A stretch of 64,000 nucleotides of DNA, taken from the NCBI RefSeq assembly GCF_000220395.1, contig NW_004086291.1, positions 1 through 64,000 of the forward strand. Reading direction: 5' to 3'. This document shows, one piece after another, positions 1 to 13,257 of this stretch. Position numbers and translations under genes: made by a program. Each line of letters starts with the position of its first letter. Within the stretch, counting starts at the first letter, position 1. The notes under the pieces were generated by a model. The model did no database searches, was not told where the DNA came from, and worked only from the letters and a program-made list of their open reading frames with translations. Origin of the DNA: Ichthyophthirius multifiliis. Taxonomy: Eukaryota; Ciliophora; Oligohymenophorea; Hymenostomatida.

Positions 1-2601
1 AAAAAAAAATATTAATACAATTTTATAAATAATAAATTATAAAAATATATATATTAATATATTTAAGCATTTATTAATTTGTAAATATTTTTAAAAAGTA
101 ACAAAATATAAATAAATATAAAAAAACTAGAAAATATAAACATAATATATAATTAGTTAAAATATAAAAATTTTGCAAAATTATTTAAAAATTTTTAATA
201 ATAATATATATGTGTCATAAATTATAAATAAAAAAATAATATTTGATAAATTAATTACAAAGGAAATAAAATATAAAAAAATAGTAAAAATATTAAAAAA
301 TATAATATATAATTAATATATAATTAAATATTAAATATATATATATTTTTAAAATTATTTATTATTTTTATCAATTTATATATTTTATATCTTTTTTTAT
401 TTATTTATATTTTTTATATATACATATTATTTAGAAATTTAATTTTTTTTTTAATTATAATTTAACATTAAATTAAAAGAATAAATAATGTTCATTTTAA
501 ATATTTAATCATATATTTTCTTTTAACATAGTAACATCGCATTTATTTCCTAAATAATTATTTTTTACTATATTTTTTTATTTTTATAAATATTACAATA
601 TAGACTATATTTTTTTATTTTTTCTTATTATTTTTAACTATAATAATTTCTATGAATAGTTTTTTATTTTTTTTAATTACAAATAATTTTTTTTTTAATT
701 TTATATAATTTATGAGTTTATTATTATTTCTTATATACTTTAAGTAATTATAAATATTTAGAATTTAAAACTTTTATTTGATTTTTAATTTTTTATTTTA
801 CAATATTTATTATTAAGTTTTTTATTTATTTATTATATAATATAATTTATTTTAAGTATATTTTTTTTTATTATTTTAAAATTGTTTATTTTTAATATTA
901 TAATATGGTTAACTTTAATACAATATAATTCATTAATATTTTAATGTTCTTTTAAATTTTTTTAAAGTATACATATTTCTAAGCATTAATTAATTATAAT
1001 TTATTTTTCTTAATTTCGTTTATACTTTTGAATTAATATAAGATATAGGGTTTATAGATTAGAAGATGTTTAATTAAAATTTATTTAAATAAATTATATT
1101 CTATTTATTTTGGAATTTAATTATTTAAAAATATATATTTGATATCTTCCTTGTAAAATTAAATCATCAATAAAAATTATTTATAATATAATTTTTTATA
1201 TGCTTTAAATATATAAAAAACATTCTGTATTTAATAAAAAAGTATTTATATACTAATTATTTTTATTTTTTTAAATTATAAAACATAAAATAAACTATAT
1301 GATAAAAATTAATTAAAATTATAAATTTGTGTGTCAAAAAGATTTATAATTTGCGAAATATATACTTATTTAGTATTATTAAAACATATTTAATTATTAA
1401 ATATATAATTCCTATTAATTAATAGCAATTAATATTATATTCAGTTTTAAATTTTTCCAACTGTATATTAATTCAAAAGAATATTATATTATTTTTATTA
1501 TTTATCAAAAAGTTTGTTAAATTTGGATTTAAAAATTAATATTAAATATCTATTTTAGTCATTTAGTTTTGCTTAATTTATTTTCTTATATATAAGTGGA
1601 TTTAAATAAAATATATTTATTATGAAAAATTTATAATTTACAAAAGCATATTATTATATAAAATCATTTATAAAACTAATTATAAAAATGATTTAAAATA
1701 AAATATTATTTTAAAATAATTATACATGAAACTTATTTTTATGCTAATTTAAAAACAAATATAAATAATTTTATAAATCTTATAAATATTTTATGATATG
1801 CATTTACGTTTTTAATTATATTTTGAACTATAAAATTTAAATATCAATTTATAGTTTAAAATATTATTTAATATATGTGATATATAAACTATATATAAAT
1901 ATTTTTTTTTAATAATTTATTTATGAAATTTTTGCTATTACTTTTTTAATAAAAAGTAAATTTTTCATATTTATTTAATTTTATTATTAAATGAAAATTA
2001 AAACTTAGTATTAATGTTAGAATTTTTTATTTTATTTTAGTTAAAAGAATTTGTTATCTTGTATTTATTTACTATATTTCTTTAGTCTTATATAAATGAA
2101 CTATTTTCAATATTTTCTTATTATAAATCTTAATTCTATATAAAAGATTTGTAAGATTTCTATTATTCATTAAAATTAATATTAATCTTTTAATTAAAAT
2201 TATAATTTAAAGTTTAAATTTATTTATCTAATTTATTGAAATTATTGATTTAAACTTTATTATTTTCTTATTAAAGTAATTTATTTTTTTACTCATTTTA
2301 ATAAAATTCAAGTTTTCGTAATGTCTAAGTTTTACTTTTTGGAGTTTAAGAATTATAAATTCTTTTTGATGTATTATTATTTAAAAAATTATTTTTAGTT
2401 TTTCGTAATTTAAAATTAGCAAATTTTTTCTTTTAATCAATTTATTAATAAATATAATCAAAAAGAATAAAATGTTAATTATTTTAATTGTTTTATTTTA
2501 GTTAATTATCTTTTGATGTTAATTATTAAAATATTTATTATTTTTTTTGAATAAGTTCTTATATTTTTTATAATTATATATTTTATGAAGAATTAAATAT
2601 T
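1..2601. other. A/T-rich spacer, no confident gene
   Basis: Very low GC with long A and T runs. On the minus strand about 2524-1440 can be read without TGA for roughly 360 codons just beyond the stop of the cyclic-nucleotide-binding gene, but the composition is only I, N, K, L, F, Y and Q and no start or motif is seen, so I do not call it a gene. Confidence 0.6.
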
Positions 2602-2874
2602 TCAAGTTCCTTTTAATTTAAATTTTTTTTTTTAATTCAGCTATTATTTTATCCATTTTTCTTTATGTTTAAAATGGTGTTTCAGACACTTTTTATAGAA
2701 ATTATTAATCTTCTTATAATTATTATTAAGTTTTTTATATATTAGAATATGAAATATAATCTATTTCTTTTTAAGAAAAAACATTTACATTTTTCTAAAT
2801 GTTGAAATCATTTACATACATTTAAGTTAAACTTTAAACACTTTATAAAGTGCTTTATTTTTAAAATAATAATA

Positions 2875-2906
<32 letters not shown>

Positions 2907-3987
2907 GTTTATTAAATTTATTTATTATATTTAGTTTGTTAACTTTTTTTAGTTCTTATTATTTTTTTATATTATAATTCTATGCTATTTAAATTTTCAT
3001 TTACTATTATTCATTATTATTTTATTATAATTGTTAGATTATTTAATTGTTTTATTACTTTATTTTTAACTTATCAATTTATTTTTCTTATTCAAGCCTT
3101 GTAGATTAACGTGTATATTTGACATTTTCTTTTCTTTTTTACTACCATTATGTTTTTATTTCGAATTCTTATTTTATTTTTTCTTCTAGACCTTCAATCT
3201 TAGATATATTTTACAATTACTTTTTATTATATATAAATAAAATATATCATAAATATTACATCTTTTTTAAAAATGAAAATTTCAGAATTCTCACTTATAC
3301 ACAATGCTTATTATTATCGTGTATTAATTTAATTTATAATTTCTTCTTCTCCAAAATACGAATTTGATCCTAATATAGAAATTGCAATTCTTTCATTTTT
3401 TTTTTTTTTGTTATATTATAATTCTTTTTATTAAAAATAATTTATTTCTTATCTTATCTTATCATTTTACTATTCAATATTTTCATTATATATTTATGAT
3501 ATTTCTATTTCTCCTTATTTGATAAGATAAATAAAACGACTTAAATCACCTTCTTAATATATAATATTTCTTTTTTTATAATTAACTATTTTTATTTAGT
3601 TCATTATTATTTATAATTTTTTATCTGATAATTTTTAAAAAAAATAAAATCCTTTTAAGAATTCGATATTTTGCCTTTATATATTTTTTTTGTATTCTTT
3701 CTATATTTAATTAAAGCTATTTTTGCTTAAAGTCATTAGATAACATTCTTATTTGCATACTATTGTACCATTTCTTCAAAATAAAGTTATTTTTTCAATA
3801 TTTTATTTTATATTTTAAGATACCTTTTTTAATCTTTGATAAATGTCGCCTCTCCAAAAGATTCACCAGAAGTAAATGTTTTTATATAAATCATATTTGG
3901 AAATTTTTGTTTTAGAAAATCTTCATAAGACACTTGTTTAGCCTCATTTCTTTTTATTTAAAAAAACGAATATAATTTTTATATTAA

Positions 3988-4033
<46 letters not shown>

Positions 4034-4697
4034 TATGCTCATTATTTTAAAAGGCATTATTTTATTCAATTTTTTCTTAATTAGGAATAAATTATTATTT
4101 TACTAATTGCCACTTGCTTTGGTTTTATTTATCTTTTTAAGAATTTTCATTTTAATCTTCTTTTTAAATATTAGACATTAATAAATCTAGCTATCCTTAA
4201 ATTACTACATAATAATTCAAATCTTCATCTCCTTTTTATAATTAAAAAAAATATCTATAAATTTATTTACCTTAATTAAATAAAGTTTATCTTTCCGATA
4301 TTTATTTAATTTATAATTTTTCAAATAACTTTTAACTACATTCCTTCATTTAAAATATTTAGTAGTTTTTATTAAATAAATAAAGTCCTTTTATAGCCTT
4401 CATTAAATAATTACATTCGTTTATTGATTTAGGTGTTTTTTTTTTAAAATATAAATGATAACCTATTTTTTATTAAAAATATAAAATTAATTGATTAAAT
4501 CGTTTTATTATTTATACTTGCTAATGAATTTCATCTTTAAAATCTATTGTTTAATTTTTTAATAATTATTAATAATTTTTAAATGGATAATTTGTTGCGT
4601 TTTGAAGTTTTTTTATAAAGATTTAAGCCATTATATTTTATTATATTTCTTTTTATTCATTTATTTAATTAATGCTTATTAAACTTTAATTATTCAT
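2602..4697 (-). CDS. Tandem cyclic-nucleotide-binding domain protein
   Basis: With TAA/TAG as Gln this gives about 601 residues in five exons. Putative introns are 4232-4270 (39 nt), 3943-4103, 3774-3823 (50 nt) and 3220-3259 (40 nt); exon lengths add to a multiple of three. Two cyclic-nucleotide-binding folds are visible. The first contains LFNQGDEDLNYYVVIQGQ, then the phosphate-binding cassette GESFGEATFIKDQKRNGTI with its Arg. The second has EGDLSRFIYLIKQGEIEIS and, further on, SYFGEEEIINQINTR, a less canonical cassette. The C-terminal third is a Q/N/K-rich tail with a poly-Asn stretch encoded by the (ATT)n repeat. No kinase or channel domain follows, so it resembles a regulatory-subunit or ciliary CNB protein; ligand (cAMP, cGMP or none) cannot be told. 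Start chosen as the first Met before the frame runs into low-complexity spacer. Confidence 0.85.
2867..2906. repeat. (ATT)n trinucleotide repeat
   Basis: About 13 ATT units. It lies inside the coding frame of the cyclic-nucleotide-binding gene, where the minus strand reads poly-Asn, so length variation would change the protein but keep frame. Confidence 0.8.
3990..4030. repeat. (TA)n dinucleotide repeat
   Basis: About 20 TA units. It sits inside the 161-nt second intron of the cyclic-nucleotide-binding gene. Confidence 0.85.
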
Positions 4698-5079
4698 TTT
4701 TTAATTTTATTTTATTTAAATTTATTATTTTATTTTTAATGGTAAAATTTATATATTTTTATATTTAAAAATAAAAACATAATAAAATTAAAATAAATTT
4801 TATTAATATTAAATATAATAAATTAATAACAGAAAAATCATAATATTTTATTTTTAAACAAAAACATATTATTTAATATTGACTATGTATGCTATATAAT
4901 TTATAAAAATAAATAAGGTTTACTATCATTTATCTATTATAAATGAAAATATAATAAATAATAAAAAAAATGTTAATATATTAACATCACAGGCAAATTC
5001 CTTAAATTTATATTTTGAATTAGTTTAATCCTTCTTTTACTTATTCTAAAAACACATCTTATTAACTATCAATTAACTA
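4698..5079. other. Spacer between two minus-strand genes
   Basis: A/T-rich, no motif or start found. It should hold the promoter of the cyclic-nucleotide-binding gene. Confidence 0.6.
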
Positions 5080-5640
5080 TCAGTTTCCATAGAACTAATA
5101 CCTTTCATAATATGAAACTAGGAGCTATTATATTTGTTTTCTAAAGGTTAACAAAAGTAACTTTTCAACCTTATTATAATTATTTTATTCCTATTTATTA
5201 ACGTAGTAAATATAACATACTATTAATTAAAAATTAAAAAAGGAAAAATAATTGCATTAATTATATATATAAATTATAAAAATGAAAGACATAATTCTAT
5301 ATTTAATGATTTCTTTCAACAAAAATTTTAAATATATCACCAAATTTTTTTAAAAAATGGCTTTCTAAACCGCATATAAAGCATACAGCTTCCAGTTATT
5401 AAATCATACCATATCACTTTTTATTTCTTTTAATTCTGCAAAAATATCAATAATAATACTAAATTTTATACTGATAAAATATTATTCTAAAAATGGAAAT
5501 AATACATAATAAATATCAATTAAAAATGAACTCATTATAAAGCAATCTATTTAGAAAATTAAATAGACATAAGATTATTTTACTAAAAGTATATAAATAA
5601 ATAATAAATATTAAATATAATTTTTTTTAAATTCAGACAT
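5080..5640 (-). CDS. Small hydrophobic ORF, one internal TGA
   Basis: Read from ATG at 5640 to TGA at 5082-5080, the frame is open for 186 codons except for one TGA at 5406-5404. Removing the GT...AG segment 5409-5389 (21 nt) keeps the frame and removes that TGA, giving about 179 residues. The protein is rich in hydrophobic stretches (residues ~8-30 and ~35-65), then has a more polar piece containing DIFAELKEIKSDM. No family recognised. Local GC is higher than in the spacer on either side, which supports coding. It could equally be a decaying gene with a true stop. Confidence 0.4.
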
Positions 5641-6641
5641 TAAAAAACAAAATTTTTAATAGTACATAAAATTTGGACTAAATTGCAAAAAATTTATAAA
5701 GTTAAAAAAAATCATTTGGTTAGCACATATAGTTTTATAAACATATATAAATTATTTATAATTAGAATTCAAAAATATTAAGGGTGAATTATATAAACTG
5801 TAAAGTGTTCGATTGTTCTTATTTCATTTTTATTATAATTTATTTTAAAAAAAAAAATAAAAAAAATATTTTTAATATTTTAGTTTTTATTTTAAAAATA
5901 AATTAAGTAGAAAATTTATGAATATTTAATAATAAATAAAAATATTAAATTAAAAAGATATAAAATATATGCTTAACATATTTTTTATTGATTTAAATAA
6001 AAAATAAAATTAAAATAAATAAAAAAAATAAGAAGTAATATTTTCTAATAAATATTGTATTATTTAATATATTAATACTTAGTTTAATTATATTTATATA
6101 TACTATTTATAAGTTAAATTCTCTATATTAATTAATATAAATAAAAAAAAATGAATATATCTATAATACAAAAATATGAATTATTAAAGAAATAAAATGT
6201 TTTATTATAAAAAATAACAATACTAATATTTTATAAATAATAAATAAAAATATAATTAAATATTTGTAATACATTGCATAAAGTTTAAATATAAAAGATT
6301 ATTAAAATAAATTTAAAAATTATATTAATATAAAATAAAAAAATATATATATAATTTATATATATATATATATTTAAATATTTTATATATATATTTAATT
6401 TTATTTAATATATTACATTTATTTAATTATAATTTAATTTTAATCTTTATTATATTCAATTCGAATTTTCTATTTATTATAAAATTACGATATAAATCAT
6501 TATAAAAGTAAATTTAATAATTATCTAATAATTTGTATAAATAATTATATTAATTCAATGAAATTATATATATACTGTATACATTATAAAAATTTTATTT
6601 TAAAATTAATTTATTATTATTAATTAATTTATATAAAGATA
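5641..6641. other. A/T-rich spacer
   Basis: About 1 kb of A/T homopolymers and short TA tracts. I see no gene, RNA or conserved site. Confidence 0.65.
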
Positions 6642-9600
6642 TCAGAAAATCGAATGACGTGGAAATTTAAAGTTAATTCTAGTTTATTCATCCACACATT
6701 TTTTATATAAAATAAACATTAAACATTCAATTTTTTAATGAAGAAACAGCGAATCTTGTTACCCATTATTTATTTACTAATTATACAATTCATTATATTC
6801 AATCATATCCCAATCATCGATAAGTTTTTTTAATTTAAAATTAATTATTCTATCAGCTAACCTAGATATAGCTTCTATAAATTCTTAAAAACACATTTAG
6901 AAATGCTTATCACAATTTATTTCATCTACTTATGTTATCATACTTAAATTAAAAATCAAATTAACTTCTCTTTCAATAAATTAATCATTAATAAAATTAC
7001 AATCAATGCATATTTTTCTAAACTATTAAGCTGAAATATATTTTTAACTTTTATATTGTTTTTAAGTTATTGATGTATCTGAGTAAACATCATATACATT
7101 TTTAAGTATTTTTAAGTAATTTTTTAGACAAAAATCACATTTTTCATTCCATAAATAATCATTCCTCCATTATTAAATCATAGGTAATTTTTAAAGTGCT
7201 TTTAAATAGCCGTCATCCAAAAAGGCATTTAAGGCTTCAACTTAATCGTTAAAAATTTTATTTCTTATATATTTATCATCACTTAATCTTACTATTATTT
7301 CCATAAATTAGTATCTTATTAAACCTTTATCGGGATTTCGATTATTTTTTTTGAATTTTGTACTTGAATTAGTTACTACAAATTTAAAATCTAAATCTCT
7401 TATCTTCAAGTTTACATTATCTATTATTTATGTCTCATTTATGAAATCGTTAAAGTTATTAAATTATATACAAGGAACATCCATTATCGAACCATATGAA
7501 GATAAATATCTATATGTATTATAAATATAGGGATAAACTCCTTTTAAAATAATCTTTATTTTTTATAATTATGTTTCTGTTTTAACTATTTAGTTTATTT
7601 TGGAACACTCCCAATCAATTTCAAAACATTTTATAAATAAATCCTTCATTGATTATTTTTAAAATTTAAAAAACAAAATTAATTTTTTTTACTTCACTAT
7701 CAAATTTGAAATCTTTAAATAAAGAATATTTAAGATTCCATTCTTATTTTATATCTTATTGTGTATTATATAGTCTTTAATAAAATATTCGTGGTCGTAA
7801 TTAAATTAATGGATTATAATCATCTTAAGTATCTATTATTTTTTCATATTTATTATATTAAATGAAGTTAAACTCTTTTATTTGAATTGTTTTTTGTTCA
7901 TTTTCAAAAAATATAAGATTGTCAATTTGAGAAAAATAATCGCTTTAAATTTCTTTTTAAATTTCATCAATAAATTATTATTTATATTTTTTAATTTATT
8001 TTTGGTTGATTTTCTCATCTTTTAACTTTTGTTGTAATTTTTATATTTTTTTGTTTTTCTCTTCTTATATTTCAACTATATTTTAATATATAAATGAGTT
8101 TCTAAATTAATTTTTGGTATATTCTAATTACACATGAACATTTTTCTATATATATATATATAATAAATTTATATATTTATGATACCTTATAAATAGGTTA
8201 ACTATTATCTATTGTGTATTTAAATAATCCATCAAAAGTAAAGAAAAATTTAATTAAGCATTTACTTGGAATCATTTTTTTTAGAAAAAAAAATCCATCC
8301 CCTTTGTTCATTTTAGCTGCTTTGTATTCATCAACTTCAATATGAATATATATAACTTTTAATTAAAAATCATTATTTTTAAAATAAAAAGTGTGTTCTA
8401 TCCATCCTTCACAAATCCAACAATTATCTCCATTTCTAAAGTTGAGGTCTTATTCAACTTAAAATATATTAATATTATAGTTCTTGAACCTGCATCCATC
8501 AATTCTTTTATTAAGAAAACTTTAAGGATTATATTTTTGAAGATCTTTGGCATAAAGCTAATTTATAAATCCTTCAGAATTTACAAAACATTAATGCCCA
8601 TCAAAATGAAAGCCTATTATTGAATTATTATTTTTTATTTAATTTGAAAAAATAAGGCAGTCTTCAATTTGAAAATTGTTATTTCTCAAATCTAAATGAA
8701 TTATGCTTTTTTCATTATTTTCACGAAACAATTTATTTAAGCTTTCTCCAAATTAACTTTTGGTATTTTTATTACTTTTACCCAAAAAATTATCTGATAA
8801 ATCTAATACTTTCACATTTTGGCTTATTCGACAAGCGTCTATTATTAATGCTCCGCCTTCTCCTTATATTTCGTTTGTATTTATATATAATTCTCGGAGA
8901 TTTTCTATATTTTATATCATTTATTCAATACTATAACAACTTCTATTTCCTATATAATTATTCGAAAGGTTCAGTATTCTGAGAGATTTTATAAATTACA
9001 ATCCTGTACATAATAAATCTACTGATTAATCAGATAAATGGGTTTTTTCAAGTTTTAACACTTATAGGTTAAATTAAAAATTATCATATTTTTCTAAAAA
9101 TTATTATATGTTAAGTAATGAAATAGAATTTTATGAAAAGTCTATTTATTTAGTTGATATATCAAAACTTTCTATTAATTTATTCATTCCTATTTCTGAT
9201 AAATTGTTATCCTTACAATTTAAAATATCAATACTTTTTAGTTTATTTAATCCTTCACAAAATATATTTATTTTTTAATCCCCTAATTTAAAATTACTTT
9301 TATTATAAAAAAATAGTTTTTAATTTAAAAAAAAAAATACTTTATATTTAAGTGGTTTTAATTTCTTCCAACTTTCACTATTCCAACTTTTAGAGGTAAA
9401 AAATTATTATTATTTGAAGTAATTAGCATAGAATCAATCGGAGAGTTTGGTCTTTTTTTAAGAGTATTCATTTCTATTAATTTATTTGTATTTTTTAGAG
9501 TTTTTACAAATGTTTTTTAAGAACTTTCTTTAGTAGTTTCGTTTCTTTCTTCATTTATTTATTTTAGTAACTTCGGTTATATTTTTTTTGTTGGAATATG

Positions 9601-9991
9601 TGTACATCTTTTTTAAAGTTTATAATGTTTCATCTTTTTATTTTTCTTTTATTTATATGTAATTTAAAAATATAATATTTTTATTTTATCGCTTTTCTTA
9701 AGGACTCATTGGCCTTAGCCTTTACTTTTTAATTGGAGATATAGATTATTATATTTTGTAAGGACTGTTTGAACATATTTTTTTTGGTATTAATGTCTTT
9801 TATAAAAAATCCTTTATTTAAATTTTCTTTATACTTAAGTCTTCATTTAATTTTTTTGGAAATAGATTTGGTATCAAGTTTTGATTTGTTTATAAAAATT
9901 AACTGCCTTTTGATTATATTTTTTAATTAATTTGAAATGGAATCGACTTTATTAATTTCTTTTATTCAATTATTGTATTACTTACAACCAT
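6642..9991 (-). CDS. Leucine-rich-repeat protein with long conserved C-terminal region
   Basis: About 1,051 residues in five exons. Introns: 9545-9605 (least certain), 9297-9340 (44 nt), 8146-8185 (40 nt) and 7644-7692 (49 nt); phases are consistent. Residues ~1-190 are a charged N-terminus. Then come ribonuclease-inhibitor-type leucine-rich repeats, for example LDLSDNFLGKS and IIHLDLRNNNFQIEDC. After the repeats is NCWICEGWIEHTF, followed by a predicted beta-rich segment with VIYIHIEVDEYKAAK and KKMIPSKCLIKFFFTFDG, which looks like the carbohydrate-binding-like module seen behind LRRs in protist proteins. A coiled coil precedes a long conserved-looking tail with DWECSKINQ and RNPDKGLIRYQFMEIIVRL. 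Such proteins are common in ciliated protists and I infer a cytoskeletal or ciliary role, but no function is proven by the sequence. Confidence 0.85.
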
Positions 9992-12147
9992 ATTTCTTTT
10001 TAGAGTTTATATAGTTTTTTTATGGTTATACCGTTTAAAGTTTTTTATTTAATTAATTATTTTTTTTAAATTTAAAAAAATATTTTTAAAATGCAAATAA
10101 TTATCATCTAACTACATACATTATTTTTTTATTAAAATATTTATAAATAGTTAGAAAATTAAAGATATTTTTAATTTTAAAATTATAAGCTAGATTTTTA
10201 TAGGCACAATAATTTTCTTAGATAAAAAATAATATAAAGAATTAATAATAAATATTTAAATGTAAATAAAATACTAGGACTGTAATAGAGAAGAAATTAT
10301 TAAGTTTTTATAACAAATAATTAAAAAAATAATAGCAGGCAAATTATTTATAACAAATTAGTGTAAAAAAGAATTTAACTAAATTTTATTTTTAAAAGTA
10401 AACTATATAAAAAATTAATAATATAAATACAAAATATACTTAATATAAAAAAAAAAAATTTGCTTGGATTTAAATCGAAGTTTCATAAAGAAATATTGAA
10501 TATTTAGCATATAATTTCAACCTAAAAATTTAAAAGAAATGAAGGGCTAAACTAGTATAGAAAAATTTTTTATCCAGTTTCAAAAAAAAAATAAGCATAC
10601 ATAAATTTTTTTTAATTCCATATAAATATTTTGAAAGTAATACATTACTGTTTTAATTAGTTTAATGATTTTAACATTTTTTAAATTAAAATTGCTTTTT
10701 TAAATAGATTATAAGTAAATATTATTAAAAATAAATTTAAAAATTATTTTAAAAATACTAGATTATAAATAGAAAATTATTTTAAAAATAAATATATTGG
10801 ATACAATTCTAAAATTATATGCTCTTTTTTATTTATATTGATTTTTTACAATAAAAAATCAAAATAATAAGAAAATATTTATTTATATATTAATAAATTT
10901 TTATACTATACTTTATTTAATTTCAATAAATTAAAATTAAATAATTTTATATTATAATTATGATTTTATATAAATTTATTAATGTATAAATTATTATAAT
11001 AGTAATAAAACCTTAAATTTAATTTTTAAATAATATCTTTCATTTTTGATATTTATTATTAAGAAAATAAATTTATTTATAAGATTAAATAATTAAAATT
11101 TTTAAAAAATATATATTAGGTTTTTATTATAATATAAATTTATATTATTTTATTTAAATTTAATTTAGTTTTTATTTTTATTTTTATTTTTTATTTCTAT
11201 TTTTTATTTATTATTATTTATTTTATAATTTTAAAATTTCACATTTTTATAATAATTCATTTTATTACTATAAAATAGACTTTTTCATTTAAATTCAATT
11301 GAAATAAATTATTTAATATAAAAATTATATTATAAAAATTAAAAATCATTTCATATTTTCTAAAAATAGTATTTTAAATGAAAATTAAAAAAAAATGTTA
11401 TTTAGATTTGTAAATAATAAAAAACAGTATTAAGGTTTTTTAATAATAATAAATAAAAATTTATAATTTTCATTATAAATAAATTTATATTTTTTATAAA
11501 TTATATTATTAATTTTAATATTATAAAAAAAACCTTTTAATTTATATTAATTAATTTTATAACAATAAAAAAATATTTTATTATTTTTTTAAATATAATT
11601 ATTAAAGAAAACAATTTACTTAAATAAATTAAAAGTAGGTTAATTTTATAATTTTTCTCCTCATATAATTTTTAAAAAAAATATTATAACAATTTTAAAA
11701 AACCTGGATATTGTAACAATTTTTTTTTAAATAATATAAAAAATGAAAAATTTTAAATTATTTTTTTACAATTTTCTTAATTATTTTATATATATATATA
11801 TGAATTCGTAATTTATAACACATAATTTTAATATACTTACAACATTTGAAATATATTGTGTATAATATAATAAAAAATAATATTTAACATATTTATTTCT
11901 GTTATTATTATTATAATTTTTTTTTTAATTATATATATGATTAAAAATAAGTTATTTTTATATAATAATAGAAAAAATATAAAAATCTATATTTAAAAAA
12001 ATAAACTAAAATAAAAATTTTAAATAAAAATTAAAAAATACTTTAGCTTATAATAAATATCAATATAATAAATTTATTTTTCAAAATAAATAATAAAACA
12101 TAAAATAATAATTATTATTTTAATATTATAAAAAACAGTCAAATAAA
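9992..12147. other. Long A/T-rich spacer
   Basis: No confident gene. A plus-strand stretch at about 10457-10970 is free of TGA and slightly richer in charged residues at its start (10460-10600), but has no Met start or motif. TGA is naturally rare at this base composition, so openness alone is weak evidence. Confidence 0.55.
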
Positions 12148-13257
12148 ATGATATAAGCATTATTCACAATTATTTATATTTTGTTAGCAATATTAATTTA
12201 ATCCAAGCAATAATAAGAATAGGAAAGTTGCAAGAACTAAATATATTAATACATTAAAAATATCAAAGCAAAGTCTTAATGCGATTATCTTTAAGTTTCA
12301 AACTAATAAGGGGAATATTTGATTCAAATAAAAGTTTTATTTTCTTAACAATAACAAACTAATATAGAGCATAACTGCTTAAAAAATAACATACAAATAA
12401 ATACTTTAATAACAAATTCTTAAACAAAATAACTTGAACTAATAAACTAAAAGTAAATATTAGAAAAATCTTAAGAAGGTCAAGTAATATAGATACTTAT
12501 TAATGAAATTCCTAACTATATGATAAGTGAAAACATAAATGAAGTCGAAAATCTATTATATGATGAATAAATAAAGGATTCTAAAAAAATAATAAAGAGA
12601 ATATATTAAGTAATACAATTTTAATTTTAATATTCATACATAAACGATTAGTCTATAAAAGCTGAAGAATAACTATAAATCGTTATTTATACAGATGATA
12701 CTTAAGTTTAGGTATTCGATTTTAATATTGGAAAAGTAACAATTGATGACAAAGGAACTAATGCTATTGTCGATTTGGATATTTAAGGAAGAATTTGTGA
12801 AAAAAAAGATTGCTAGGAAACAAAATTAAATCCTGTTTTTAAAGTAGGAGAACATATGTTTGTAAAAATAGAATTCACAGACAGCAGCTATTCCAGATTT
12901 TTAGATTTAAGTAAAGTTTTGTATAAAAATAATATTTCTGTTTTGGAATTGACAAAATTCACCAAAGTTATTTAACCTTAAGATAAAGGATATATTATTT
13001 TAGATATTGAATTGATAGAACCTGGCGAGGATTCATATATCCTTATTAATGTTGTTGTTAGAGCGCCAGAAAAAAGTCTTAGAAGTTTAGATATTAATGG
13101 TTAGAGTTTATTGGATGAATTGAAATAAATTCAAAAGTCTGTTTTTAGTATATAGGTTATTTCAGATGAAATTTTAGAAAATAATAATGAAAGCTTTGCA
13201 ATATTTAATTCATTTAAAATTATAGGATATTTGCTTTTTGCTATTATTTATGTTTGA
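12148..13257 (+). CDS. Signal-peptide protein of unknown function
   Basis: Single uninterrupted exon of 369 residues under the ciliate code, from the first ATG to TGA at 13255. The N-terminus MIQALFTIIYILLAILIQSK is a clear signal peptide. The body is acidic and Q/N-rich with beta-like segments (for example NAIVDLDIQGRICEKKDCQE) and few cysteines. The last ~17 residues (FNSFKIIGYLLFAIIYV) are hydrophobic and end at the stop, as in a GPI-attachment signal or a short C-terminal anchor. I expect a secreted or surface-attached protein. I do not recognise the family. The gene stands alone, with more than 1 kb of spacer on each side. Confidence 0.8.

Noticed and set aside
1-600. Telomere or chromosome end
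   Set aside because: No C4A2/G4T2-type repeat at either edge; the sequence simply starts in spacer.
2867-2906. Short repeats as a CRISPR array
   Set aside because: Plain trinucleotide repeats with no spacers, in a eukaryotic genome.
3119-3367. Plus-strand standard-code ORF of 82 codons
   Set aside because: It is antisense to the second cyclic-nucleotide-binding fold, which has clear motifs on the minus strand.
5404-5406. In-frame TGA as selenocysteine
   Set aside because: No Cys/Sec redox motif around it and no SECIS-like fold seen; intron or stop explains it better.
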